Source: Leptodontidium sp. MPI-SDFR-AT-0119 (Eukaryota > Ascomycota > Leotiomycetes > Helotiales > Leptodontidiaceae). Taken from it: 64,000 nucleotides of DNA. The DNA is taken from NCBI GenBank assembly GCA_020726505.1, contig JAHLEZ010000018.1, positions 186,001 through 250,000 on the forward strand, written 5' to 3'. A program made the translations under genes and the position numbers. Below are positions 11,908 to 22,117 of this stretch, piece after piece. The notes under the pieces are model-generated. The model saw only the letters and a program-made list of their open reading frames with translations. It did no database searches and had not been told where the DNA came from. Position 1 is the first letter of the stretch, and the number at the start of each line of letters is the position of its first letter.

Positions 11908-14892
11908 CAGAGCATCCAATAAGTCAGCTAGCTTATAAGCAAGTCGGTAAGTTGAGCTTTTGACGTAAGCCAGTCAGCTGTAGAATATTTATAAGCCAAT
12001 CAGCTTGCTTAAAAGTTAACTTATAAGCGCTTATAAGCTAGTACCTTTAATTTTGACTGTAATAGGGTCATTAATAAGGCTGAATTCGCGTGTTTTTGGC
12101 CACTGAATTAGTGTGTTTTGGTGGTCCCGGGAGCCCAAATTAGGCGGTAAAACCCGGCAGAATCGTAGAATTTCCTCATAATCTTCTTTTGGCTATTTCC
12201 ACCACTAACTCTAGCTTTGACTTCTCAATATCTCCACCCACTATGTCTCGATCAACTTCTCTTATTAATATCGACGAGAATGCGTCACAAACTTCATCTA
12301 TGCCTTCTGCAAGTACCACTGTACTTATACAAAGCGCGTTTCGGCGTATAATGGAATCTTCGGCTTCTTCGGCGCAAGTCAAGCTAAAGGACTCTTGTCG
12401 AATTCCCCCACCTCAATATAACGCCAGTTACGACCCCTATAAACCTCAGAATACGACTCTTCCACCTAATTACTCTCTATATAACTTTGGAGAGCCTTTG
12501 TTTGATAATAGGCCGGTAGTTGTAGCCAATTTACTACGGGGAAAGACCCTAGCTCTAGCATCTAAACGACCACGGACTCAATGGGTATGGCAGCTTGGAT
12601 ACTGTCTAATAGAGCTTTCTAAGCCAAAACAGCCTACTTTTTAGAACTATAAACGCTATATGTATTACTTAGTCCGCTCTTACTAATTAGCTAATTAATA
12701 GGCCATCATGACCCTCTCTTTAGTCGCTATAAGGAGACTACTTTCTCAACAAATACACTCTGGAATGTCGAAACACACCTTGCAAACTACTATTTCCTTA
12801 ATAAATACGGAGATATTTAGTAACTACCCCCTTTTACTATAATAGAGCCTATAGAACTTGTCAGATTACAAGCTTCTAGGGTCGTGGATAGAGATTACGC
12901 CAAAATCATACCTTTCCGCCATCTTGAATTCAAGAACGCCTTTATTTAATGAGTTATAATAGATAACATCAAACACTAAAAATCGGTCTCTCTTTCTTTC
13001 CAAAAGCTCTTTTTAATCGCCAACTCTACAGCTTTAAAAGCTCTTCCTAATTCAGCGTCAACTACAAGTCAATAGATACACGATATATTTGTTTTCTTTG
13101 AGCCTTGTATTATATAAGAGATTAGAGACGCCAAATCAAAGGTTTACCTCTCTTTTAATAAGTAGGGTTCAAAGAGAGAGAAGCTTAGTGTTATTACAGC
13201 TGTGGTTCATTTTATCAACAACAGGAATAAGGCCGTTACACGTCTAATTGGCCTGCTAGAGCTACTAAAGCACAGTAAGACCGGTATTGGTAAGTTACTC
13301 TTCTACTAACGATTCCTTTAGGCTCACTTTTATAGACTAAGCCTCAGTTCTTTTACCTCTCCTTTCACGCTTTAGAGTCACTTCTACTAATATTAGCTAC
13401 TTCGTTCTTGACAACGTAACAAATAACGATATTACACTTCTAAAGCTCAGTAATACACTTAACTTTGACCCGAAAACACGGAGATTACGCTGTATAAGGC
13501 ACGTTATTAATTTAATCGCTAAGTAATATCTATTTAGCCAAGATTCGACGAGCTTTGAAGACGAATACAATAGCGGGGGGCTAAGTGAAAGGCGAGCTCT
13601 TTGGAGGCGTCGCGGAGAGCTAAGAAAGCTCCACAACTTAGTGGCACACGTCATAGCCTCTGGAAAGCGTACAGACCTGTTTTTCGACTTACAAAAGGAG
13701 CATAACGTCGGTGAGGCTACTAGAAAGCAGTAGAAGGTGGTCCTTGATAGTGGAATACGTTAGAACGCGTCTTTTTGTATGATTCAACGCGCTTTAGCCT
13801 TACGAGAGGCTCTCGATATGTACGCTTACAAATTACGACTCTCTAAGCTCCCTATTGACGTCGAAATACACCAAAACGACTACCTCAGCGAAGGCGAATG
13901 GGAGACCCTTTCTTTAATGGCACAACACTTAGAGCCCCTATTCCACTTTACCAAAGGCCTTGAGGGGAACCATAATTTATAAGAGGGGGGGAAACAAGCG
14001 TCACATAGTGCTTTATAGGAGACTCTTCCTATATTTGAGTATATACTCACTCACTTTAAGAATCTTAAGGCTAAGGCAAAGAATGGCGACTTTAACAACT
14101 ACGGAGGCATACAGAGCTCTATTACATACACCTGGGGGAAAACCAAAGAATATTACACTAAAACAGACGCTTCAATAGCGTGGATGGCGGCCCTAGTACT
14201 CCACCCCCGATGGAAATGGGCCTACTTTGATCAACAGTAGAGTGGCCCCTCTATGGCTCGATTCGTCAAAGAAGGCAAAGCAAACCTTAAAGCCTTATGG
14301 CTGCGGGAATACAAGGAAATAGAGGGGCCTGCTACCAGAATTAAGGTATCCCTGGAGCCGTCGGCTCGTAGGTCTTATATAGAGTCAGTTCTTGATCAGT
14401 TAGCCCCTACCTTACCTTCTAACTCCACGCGGGGTAAGTCTTTAGCCCACAAAGATCAGTTGACTCAATATCTTGAAGAGGCACCAACAGATCAGCCTCT
14501 TATAGAGTATTAGTTATCAAAAGAGGCCTAGTGACCACAGTTATGTAAAATGGCGTTTGATTTCCTTTCTGTCCCTACAATGAGCTCTAAGTGTGAGCGT
14601 GTCTTCTCTTCTTGCGCTTTATAGACTACTCCACAGAGCTCTAATTTAAGTAGTAATATACTGTGGCACTAGGAATGCCTCAAGAATTAGCAAAGAAGAG
14701 GCGCTATTCAAATGGAGACTTATTAGAACGCTGCACTTCTTGACTTTAGTAAATAGAAAATTAAGGTACTAGCTTTTAAGCTACTTATAAGCTGGTCCCC
14801 ATAAGTCAATCAGTTGTCGTTTTGCTGTAAGCCAATCAGTTGAAGTTTTGACTCAGCTGATTAGCTGACTGGCTGACTTATTGGATGCTCTG
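11908..14892 (+). mobile_element. hAT DNA transposon, 2,985 bp, TSD TGAACCAC
   Basis: The ends are inverted repeats: CAGAGCATCCAATAAGTCAGC at the left and its complement at the right (terminating GGATGCTCTG). A perfect 8-bp duplication, TGAACCAC, flanks it at 11,900-11,907 and 14,893-14,900; eight base pairs is the hAT signature. Both subterminal zones carry repeated motifs (CTTATAAGC, AAGCCAATCAG) of the kind hAT transposases bind. The internal region encodes a broken transposase. The element has fewer RIP-type changes than the Copia it sits in, in keeping with a later arrival. Confidence 0.92.
12189..14760 (+). pseudogene. hAT transposase, inactivated
   Basis: The first open segment (12,189-12,644) has a Ser/Thr-rich N-terminus, then RPRTQWVWQLGY, typical of the start of a BED-like zinc finger region. 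Further on, 13,779-13,982 shows MIQRALALREALDMY and LEPLFHFTKGLEG, the hAT core. Near 14,190 is ALVLHPRWKWAYFD. The 14,530-14,700 stretch shows MAFDFLSVPTMSSKCERVFSS, the C-terminal hAT dimerisation domain. In-frame stops (mostly TAG) and frame changes interrupt it repeatedly, so it cannot make active transposase. Domain order and total length fit a fungal hAT of roughly 750-800 residues. Confidence 0.85.
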
Positions 14893-14930
14893 TGAACCAC
14901 TGCTTTTGCCCTGCCGCTCGTCACAGTGTA

Positions 14931-16054
14931 GGCCTATTACACTTCTTCTGTGAGGTATATATAGTCTATAAAGTAAAGTTTAAAGGTCTCTAATTGATCT
15001 ATAGTTACGTTAGCTGTCTCCTTGCTCTTATATTCGTTCTTTTAATAACTAAACTTCTTGTACTTCGCGTATTAGTTCCTGTCTAATGTTACAGTCTTTT
15101 CTACCCTTCTTAATACGTCCCTATAGTCCCTTGTTGCTTTTCTACCTCTCTAGCCTCCTCTACCCCTAGCTCTGCCTCTGTAGCCTCTATGGCCTCTATA
15201 GCCTTTTACCCTTGCCTCTGCCCTTATTTGCCACCTAATTAGCTTTTATTACAGTTAGTTCTGTAGTCGGCACTATCTTTAACTCGTCCTTATATTATAA
15301 TTAATACTCAATTAACTAGTAGAGTACTACTTTTAAGTCTCCAGAGTTGTTTTATAATACGCTACACACTATTTTCTAGTCTCCTAGCCTTAGTAGTGAT
15401 ACAATTAGCTTTGCCTTAATATCGGTATTAGTAAATAAATAAGTGTCGCTAGAGAGCTTAAGCTTATATTTCCGTAGACGAAAGACGTAGTCGTTAGCAC
15501 TCTCGATAGACGGGTTAAATACTTCTTTACTTAGCTCTTCCTTAATATTAACGATATATTAAGCTCTAAACAAATAAACAGTCCCTGCGGCTTAAAGTGC
15601 GTCTTATAGTACCTTTATGTCTCTGGCGTTTATGAGATCTTAGTATTTCTTAAACATAATAGTAAAGAGACTAAAAACAATGATTTTCCGAGCCTCCTTT
15701 TACTCCTTTCTCTAGGCTAATTATAGAGACGCTATTACCGGTAGTACCGGAGGGTCAATTACTTATTCTGAAATTCCGGCGGCAGCGAGCTCCTTTTAAG
15801 TCTCTAGCTTCTATTCGTAGAAGTTGTCGTAGACTAACTTTAACAACTTAGTCGATAATTCCGATGACTTTAATACGACAGGCATAGTAGAGAGCTATAG
15901 AGTCGACAGTTGACTTAATAGACATATTATAGAGGCTTGATTTGATTCGTAAATGAGGTATATAAGGTATAACGTGTATTGAATCGATTATAACAAGTGT
16001 TAATTAATTCTAAGTAGTATTAAGGTTGATTTTTAAACAATTAGAATTGCTACT
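14931..16054 (-). pseudogene. decayed Copia gag region
   Basis: Minus-strand sequence at about 15,120-15,230 translates to a run rich in Arg-Gly and Lys-Gly (RGRARGRG-like), typical of the nucleic-acid-binding end of fungal Copia Gag. The rest is RIP-mutated with many stops. It lies next to the 5' LTR at 16,055-16,172, as expected for gag. Confidence 0.5.
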
Positions 16055-16172
16055 ATAATAGAAAAGCATATAGAATTCTATCTGAGAGAGCGTATAGAGT
16101 AATAGGGGAAATAGGGGCAGCGTGATTATATGTAAGGTACTGAGATCTACGCTACAGGCCATATTTCTAACA
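16055..16172 (-). repeat. 5' LTR core of old Copia element
   Basis: This is the right copy of the terminal repeat. It ends at 16,172 in CTAACA, immediately followed by normal-composition host sequence that belongs to a truncated minus-strand gene. Read on the minus strand it starts TGTTAGAAATA. Confidence 0.75.
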
Positions 16173-16911
16173 CGAACGACTCTTTTTTCAGAGTTGTCAA
16201 ACCAAAGAGAAGCTTTATCGTTGAATCCCCTGAGGTGTCGAAGCAAAGTTCATCAAGCAGAGGGTCGGTGAGCCGATTGCTTGCTTTAGCCTTCTCTTTT
16301 CTGTATATCTGCTGAGCCTGCTTGTCCAGCCGGAACAGAAGAGCGTAGGAGACGAGGAGCTCTTCCATCATCTTCTGTACTGTGAACTCCGCGGGTGATG
16401 TGGTGTCTAGAATACTGCACACGATTGGCGTCATGCATTCTCGGCAGTATGGTGCCTCCTCACCCCGCTAGCACAGAATTCCTTAAGGCGTGGAGCTGGC
16501 AAACGAAGGAAAGCGGTAGAGGAATATCGATCTATTGACCATGTCAAAGGCTAGGTGGCCGCTGACGTTATCTATCCAGATGACTTTGATATGAGCTAAT
16601 TGGAACAATGTCGCGAGGTTCAGTCGCGCAACATGAAGTGTACTGGGTGGTGGTAATTCATGCAGTGGTGTCGTCGTCGTCAACACGCGTCGTGAAGGGG
16701 TTGGTAACACGTCGCCTATGTTTCCTATGATTTCTGCTACAGATCTCGACACAAATGGCTCCAGCAGGTCCGGTGCGGAAAAGTAGAGTTCACCTTCTGT
16801 CTCGATCGCAAGTGGTTTGCCTGGTCGCAGGTCCGCTTTGTAGAAGCAGAGAAAAAGGCGACGTATGCTGGAGAACGTTAGGCGGCCCTCAATTAATTTT
16901 GGGTGCCGCAA
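16173..16911 (-). pseudogene. host gene truncated by Copia, two in-frame stops
   Basis: One minus-strand frame runs from 16,911 down to the Copia LTR at 16,172. It contains blocks typical of a common fungal hypothetical family: LPTPSRRVL, STLHVARLNLATLFQL, FLYRFPSFASS, then APYCRECMTP, LVSYALLFRLDKQAQQIY and DPLLDELC. Between the blocks are a TAA (16,483-16,485) and a TAG (near 16,470) in the same frame; both can arise from Gln codons by one C-to-T change. The C-terminal end, which in relatives includes membrane segments, is missing because the LTR follows directly. The gene is therefore dead. Family function unknown. Confidence 0.65.
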
Positions 16912-17595
16912 GTACCTGTCTGAAGAATATCATAGAGCTGTGTGGTGGTCATCAGCGGGACGAACGTCGATTTACTAGAGCGATGGGACGCAGATAGCCT
17001 TTGAGAACTCTTTGAGCTGTGAGTTTGATTTGCAGAAGCCATTAGTTTTCATATCTGGCTACACAAATAGATTGTAGCAAAGACTGGTGATCACTGGTCG
17101 ATCGCGTGAGGGAATACGTGCTGAGTGAGTCAACTTACGTACAAAGACTGTGAGTGAACTGGGCATTATATTGTGAGCCGCAGTACCACTGACTGAGCCT
17201 GCTGCTCAGCTTTGTGGCATCGCAATGATATCTCAAACTCACCAAGATACGACGCAAGCCCAGGCATAGCACTACAGTGCACGGCACGATCAAGTGCAGT
17301 ACGTTGCATTCAGCAGCTAACAAATATCTGCACAGCGCACAACTCAGAAGCAAATACCTCAGCTTGCCTGCCTACCTGGCTGCCAACCAACCAGCCGAGC
17401 AAACGAGCCACCATGCCGCTGGTCGAAAAGTCCCACAACACCTCCGCTCCTTCTCTACGAATGTACAGTCCGAATGCGACTGCTAAGAAGCTCTATATCT
17501 TGTGGATCGCCGGGGCAGTTCTCCTTCTCGTCTCGATATTCCGTTGCAGCTAGATCTTCTCCTCCGAACCGCCATTACCAATTCCAACCATCGAC
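16912..17595. other. intergenic region upstream of the amidase
   Basis: Normal base composition. It contains overlapping short ORFs on both strands without family resemblance. A 46-codon frame at 17,413-17,553 starts MPLVEKSHNTSAPSL and has one hydrophobic segment (LYILWIAGAVLLLVSIF); it could be a small single-pass membrane peptide, but nothing else supports it. Confidence 0.4.
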
Positions 17596-19603
17596 ATGAA
17601 CGGCCTCCGGACTGATGTGCTCCACCTGGACGTTCGAACGTTGCAGACCCTGCTGGACACGAAGAAAGTGAAGAGCACACAGCTTGTGGATCTTTACCTG
17701 GACCAGATTCACCGTCATGATGGATATCTTCACGGCATGCTTAGTATGCCATCCAGGGATGCACTTCAACGAATCGCTGCGGTATTGGATGAAGAGAGAA
17801 CAGCGGGCAAAGTCAGGAGCAAGCTCCATGGCATTCCAGTCATTCTTAAGGCAGCAGTACCTATGCAGATAAGAGTGAGCTTATGGGCTGACCTGCTCAG
17901 GACAACATCAATACCCTTCCCGATCTTGGAATGAGGAGTGCCTCCGGCAGTTTCGCACTCAAGGATGCCCGTCCTCGCCAGAACGCAAAGCTCGTGGACA
18001 AGGTATGGCTCAGCAGTGAAACATGTCGCTGGGTGCTCACCTAGTTTAGATCCTCGCTGCTGGGATGATAATTATTGGGAAAGCAAATCTAAGCGTTAGT
18101 CCCATTCCACAATGGTGCAAAGTTGAACTGCCGTGTCAAATACTGACAACTTTAGGAACTTTCGAACTTCCGGTACTTGCAAACCCCGTTCGTTGTTTTA
18201 GAGCTTGACTGACTGGCATAAGAGGGGAGCTTCTTCCCAGTGGATGGTCAGCAATGGGAGGTCAGTGCCAGTCTGCATATGTCCGAGGAGGGGTGCTTTC
18301 CAACGACAGCAAGGATGGACATATTGTAAGTTACACGTCTAGGTTTGTATTCGAGGAGCTTATTTTTTTCTTGGAGCCCTTCAGGTTCATCATCAGGACC
18401 GGCGGTTGTAGTCTCTGCAGGATGCGCCCCACTCAGTGTAGGCACGGAGACCGATGGCTCCCTTGTTTGTCCGGCCGGTCGAGCTTCCATATACACAATC
18501 AAGCCAAGCATTTGGGTGATCTCTCAACACGGATTGATCCCCGTGTCCCACACGATGGACTCTGTCGGCCCAATGGGGAAGACTCCGTACGACGTTGCTG
18601 CTTTCTTGGACATTCTGAGGGAGGTCGATGCACCAGGCTATCCAACCGACGGCTATACGAGTGTGCTGGATGGCTCCATAGCGGACTTCTCGGTGGCTGC
18701 TGTCAATTACAAAGACTGGATCTTCCCATCCAATTACATGGCTCCAATAGAAAGTGCCACGGACGAGATGGTGAGCGTTGAAGGTCGAGAATGCTATGCA
18801 GGGCTAACGTAAGGACAGAATCGCAAATTTCAAGATGCATACGATATCCTGAAAGTCAAGGCACGAGAGTTTCATGAGAACGTACCTCTCCCCAAGCCAG
18901 AGGTTGCCAATCTCAACGGAAAGAATTGCAAGCCGATGATCATGTGTAAGGGATGGTCTCTCCATCATGTTTGTAATCTGACTGTGATTTAGTAACGGAC
19001 TTTCGCCATGACTTTCCGGCTTATCTTGATGAACTCGAATATGCGCCGATCAAAAGCCTCCAAGAGCTGATCGATTTTAATAGAGAGCACGCGGAAATAG
19101 AGCTCCCTGCAGGTAAAGGCTACTCCTGTACCAGTTGAGCCAACTTCATTGACTAATGGAAACAGGCCATTCGAATCAAAAGGTCCTAGAGCAAGCTGAG
19201 CAACTGAACTTGACTGCGGCTGAGTTTCAAAGATACCTTTCTAAGATGAGGGAAGTTTGTCGGGAACAAGGTATTGACTACATTCTTGACAAGTTCAATG
19301 CAGATGTCATTATTGGGCCTGCAGATAGTACACTGTCCACCATTGCTAGTGGAAGCGGTAAGATGAACGCCTATGTCATTAATGGTTACATGTAGCTGAA
19401 CACCCACGCTAGGTTATCCTATTGCAGGTATGCCCCTAGGCTTCCTAGACATCAATGGCAGGGCCTTCGGCATGGTTGCGATGGCAAGGAAGCACCAAGA
19501 AGCAACTCTCTTGAAGTTTCTCGCTGCCTGGGACGATACATTTCACCCTCGAAAACCCCCTCCAATGTTGGTCGGCAATTCAGCGGAACTTGACACAGTT
19601 TAG
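17596..19603 (+). CDS. amidase-signature enzyme, about ten exons
   Basis: The product belongs to the amidase signature family, which hydrolyses amides with a Ser-cisSer-Lys triad. Visible motifs are LHGIPVILK (catalytic Lys), [15 protein letters not shown] and [13 protein letters not shown] (the two serines), then [20 protein letters not shown]. Exons worked out by phase: 17,596-17,850 (or 17,856), 17,901-18,002, 18,050-18,094, 18,156-18,172, 18,223-18,325, 18,377-18,770, 18,819-18,945, 18,993-19,112, 19,166-19,357, 19,413-19,603. Two junctions are odd. At the first, only a GC donor at 17,851 gives the family's LKDNI; the GT donor adds two residues. At exon 5/6 (18,325/18,377) no canonical sites keep phase, suggesting a 1-nt indel beside a T-run. 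No signal peptide. It overlaps the convergent TPR gene by about 24 bp. Confidence 0.75.
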
Positions 19604-20197
19604 GAACTCCCATTTCTCGTCTTCGGAGCCGATCGGGTCATGGAGCCCAGAAGTGGTCAGAGTGGCGTAGATTGTATCGGCCTCGGTTCTCGCCTCCTTA
19701 CTCTTCACCGGATGGGCCAACATTTCATAAGTCTTTGCCAACTTGTCCAGCACACGTGCGCTGTCTCCTTGATCATTCTTCTCTCGTTCGTTGATACGAG
19801 GTATCTTCAGTGCTTTTTCAAGAAGCTCCCTTGATAGACAATCAGCTTAAGAGACTCATTATCGTTTTTCTTTTCTTACAGAGCTTCTTCTGGCCTTTCC
19901 TGTAGGAGCCTTATGTGACTCATCTTGTAGATTGATGCAGAAACCCATGGACTGGTGGCAACTTCCTTTTCTGCGATCTGCTTTGCCCTTAGTCCCTCTT
20001 TAGCGTTGTTGGTTTGCATACTCAAGAGCAATCTGTGTCTTCCTGACGTGTTTGGCTGGCGGTGATAGTAACTAACCTGTGGAAATCTGAGTAGAGACCG
20101 GCATGACCTAGCAGGGTTGTGACGGGCAAGTCGTTTGTTTCAGCCAGCTTTTCCAACTCATCGAGAGCATTGATCATGTTAGGAATATTGACGACTT
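19580..20197 (-). CDS. TPR-like protein, probably a C-terminal fragment
   Basis: Spliced minus-strand reading gives MINALDELEKLAETNDLP from about 20,180, an intron (donor gttagt, acceptor acacag), a helical segment with ERPEEALELLEKALKIPR across a second intron (donor gtaaga), then SARVLDKLAKTYEMLAHP, SKEARTEADTIYATL, and a stop at 19,580. The paired amphipathic helices with A/L/Y spacing are tetratricopeptide-like. An acceptor (actacag) just upstream suggests earlier exons, but the upstream ORF (20,203-20,415) cannot be joined in phase, so the gene is either truncated or has further exons I could not resolve. The end converges on, and overlaps, the amidase. Confidence 0.5.
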
Positions 20198-20389
20198 CAC
20201 GATCAAGCCGCTGTAGTAATATTCGTCATCTTGACTGGCTTTAGCTGGTATAAGTTACCCCGGCTCCCGTCCAGTGGCACGACCGTAATTGACTGTTGCA
20301 GAAGCAATCCGTGCTCACAGTGTTGCGACACGATCCCAACTCCGGTATAGCAGGGCCGTTGATGCAGAAAGAGCTGCTCCCATCCTTCT

Positions 20390-21726
20390 TTGCTTCTACG
20401 CATCATATCTGACAACCCGTGGTGGAAGCCTATCGCGCAAACTGCTGGAAAAAAGGCATTGAACGCGACATGGGATTATGCGAGCAGCAGTGGCTCGCGG
20501 CCATCGGGGAATGGCACCATTGTAGCGCCGCCATCTCAATATACTGAACAGAGGAATGGGAGGAGGCAGAGAACAGCAGGGGAACAACGCGAGCTGGTAC
20601 AGAATTTGGGGTGGCTCGTGGAACATCAGCGGGAGGTCGAGCGTGAAAGAGACAGAGAGCAGGAACGAAAGCGCCAACAGGAGATCGATCGTGAAGTAGA
20701 GAGGGAACAGGAAATCGTGCGTGAACAAGAGCGGCAACGGGAGATCGAGCGCTGGGAAGAAGAGAAGAGGGAGAGGGAGCGTCAGGATAGAATGAGAACT
20801 TGGGAGGTTGAGTTCCGGCGTAAGGAGCTACTAGAAACTATTAAGAAGTCGCGGATCCAGGCTAAGATGCACTTTCTCTGGTGTGAAGGGACATTGTTGA
20901 GGCAGCGCAAGGAGGTTTTGTCGCACATTCGAATGAAGCAGGGCTCTAAAAGGCACTTGATCAAGAGAAAGGACGTTAAAAAGTTAGCAGCAGAGCTGTT
21001 CTGACGTGGACTAAGGAGCCTCGCGATACATTCGCTTCTCACCGTTTGCACCAAGGGATTGGGTACCAAGTGGGCGCTTTTGACCGACAAGGAGAATTTC
21101 ATTCGAATCGGTAAGGTAACAATGGTAAGATATTGACCTTCATGCGGCTTTGGAGTATCGAAGGCTAAGTTTATACAGGACCTCCAAGCTCTTATGGACT
21201 CTTGGGATAGTACGCGAACCGTAATTGATGGACTAATAGCCATGGATTTTATGGTAGACACTTGGGGTCAGATGACAGACTTGAGTCCAGGCAGCCTGAC
21301 GTCCCAAAATGCCGCTGATTGGGACCAAATAGCGCGTAAGTGCATAATGATAAGCAATGGCTCTTATAACTGACTAATAATCTTCTAGTGCAGACTGACC
21401 ACTACCTAAAGACTTGGAGAGACCAAAACAAGGTTATAGTCGACAGCATAAAAGGACATCAGATGCTATTGGATGGTATACCTAACGCCGAGGTCTTGGA
21501 CCCTAAGTTTAGCGGGTCCGGAGAAAGCAGATCTACGTCAAACCTGATCGCTCCAGGAGACTCAGAGGTGGAAACCACTTGGACTGCAGATGGTCATTTG
21601 GTATCTAAGAAAGACCACGATATCGAGTTTGACCCGCTGTCTTGCACTGTGGCAAACCCGCAGCCAGTACCCCTGCCACCCGATCCACCAGCGCCGCCGA
21701 CTGATCCTTCAAAGAGCTCTAGTTGA
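20390..21726 (+). CDS. charged coiled-coil hypothetical protein, multi-exon
   Basis: The first open stretch (to 21,003) holds a long Glu/Arg/Gln-rich coiled coil (repeats of REQERQREIE type, about residues 65-130), then a basic segment. A second frame, from about 21,005 to 21,112, gives TWTKEPRDTFASHRLHQGIG and joins through an intron (gtaagg, about 21,113-21,178, acceptor atacag) to DLQALMDSWDSTRTVIDGL. A further intron ends at cttctag near 21,389; the last exon reads LKTWRDQNKVIVDSIKGHQM to a Pro-rich tail. The first two blocks are out of phase by one nucleotide near 21,000, so there is a missed intron or a frameshift. No ATG is visible in frame before the coiled coil; the start is uncertain. 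Function unknown. Confidence 0.45.
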
Positions 21727-22117
21727 CATCAAGATTTCTCTTTCTCCTCCTTCACAATCCTGGTGGTGAAGGTCATTATTCAGCTACTTTATATCGTGGG
21801 AAAGTGAGCCATGGCGGCTTGACTGGAGTGGCTGATCATAGCGCAGATTTGTGTCCACGATTGCGGGAAATTTTGGATATATTGATGGCTAGCAATCTCC
21901 CCATCAAACAAATCTATTTTGGCTCTGTCACATAGTCGTCTGTTGATCTTTACCCTCTTCAATCATTTCCTAACAGCCCCTTCCATCGCTCGCCCAAGAA
22001 ATAAGACGAGTAGCCTTGTCGCTGGTCTAGTATATTTATGTTTAATCCAGAAGTTAATATACATGAGACGATGAATATAACACCCTCCACCATCACCTCG
22101 CGCTCCTCCATTAACCG
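21727..22117. other. intergenic spacer
   Basis: Normal composition, between convergent genes. A 70-codon ORF (21,723-21,935) overlaps the end of the coiled-coil gene and shows no recognisable domain. I see nothing else. Confidence 0.4.

Larger units (their letters stand above)
11777..14925 (+). repeat. solo LTR split by hAT insertion (TSD GTGTA)
   Basis: Positions 11,777-11,907 plus 14,901-14,925 rejoin into one 156-bp LTR of the same family as 7,349-7,503, in the opposite orientation (TGTGACGACCGG...CTCGTCACA). The 5-bp duplication GTGTA flanks it at 11,772-11,776 and 14,926-14,930. With no internal region it is a solo LTR left by LTR-LTR recombination, later interrupted by the hAT element. 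Confidence 0.9.
6695..16172 (-). mobile_element. old Ty1/Copia retrotransposon, RIP-mutated and nested
   Basis: Two direct repeats (about 6,695-6,815 and 16,055-16,172) share a core beginning ataatagaaaagcatataga and ending in TTTCTAACA; read on the minus strand they start TGTTAG. Between them, minus-strand translation shows decayed Copia pol in the expected order: RNase H nearest the left repeat, reverse transcriptase near 9.3 kb, and a gag-like RG-rich stretch near 15.1-15.2 kb. The element therefore runs right to left, with its 5' LTR at 16.1 kb. It holds two later insertions (7,349-8,548 and 11,772-14,930). Outer LTR limits are approximate and no 5-bp TSD was identified. Its right end truncates a host gene. 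Confidence 0.8.
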
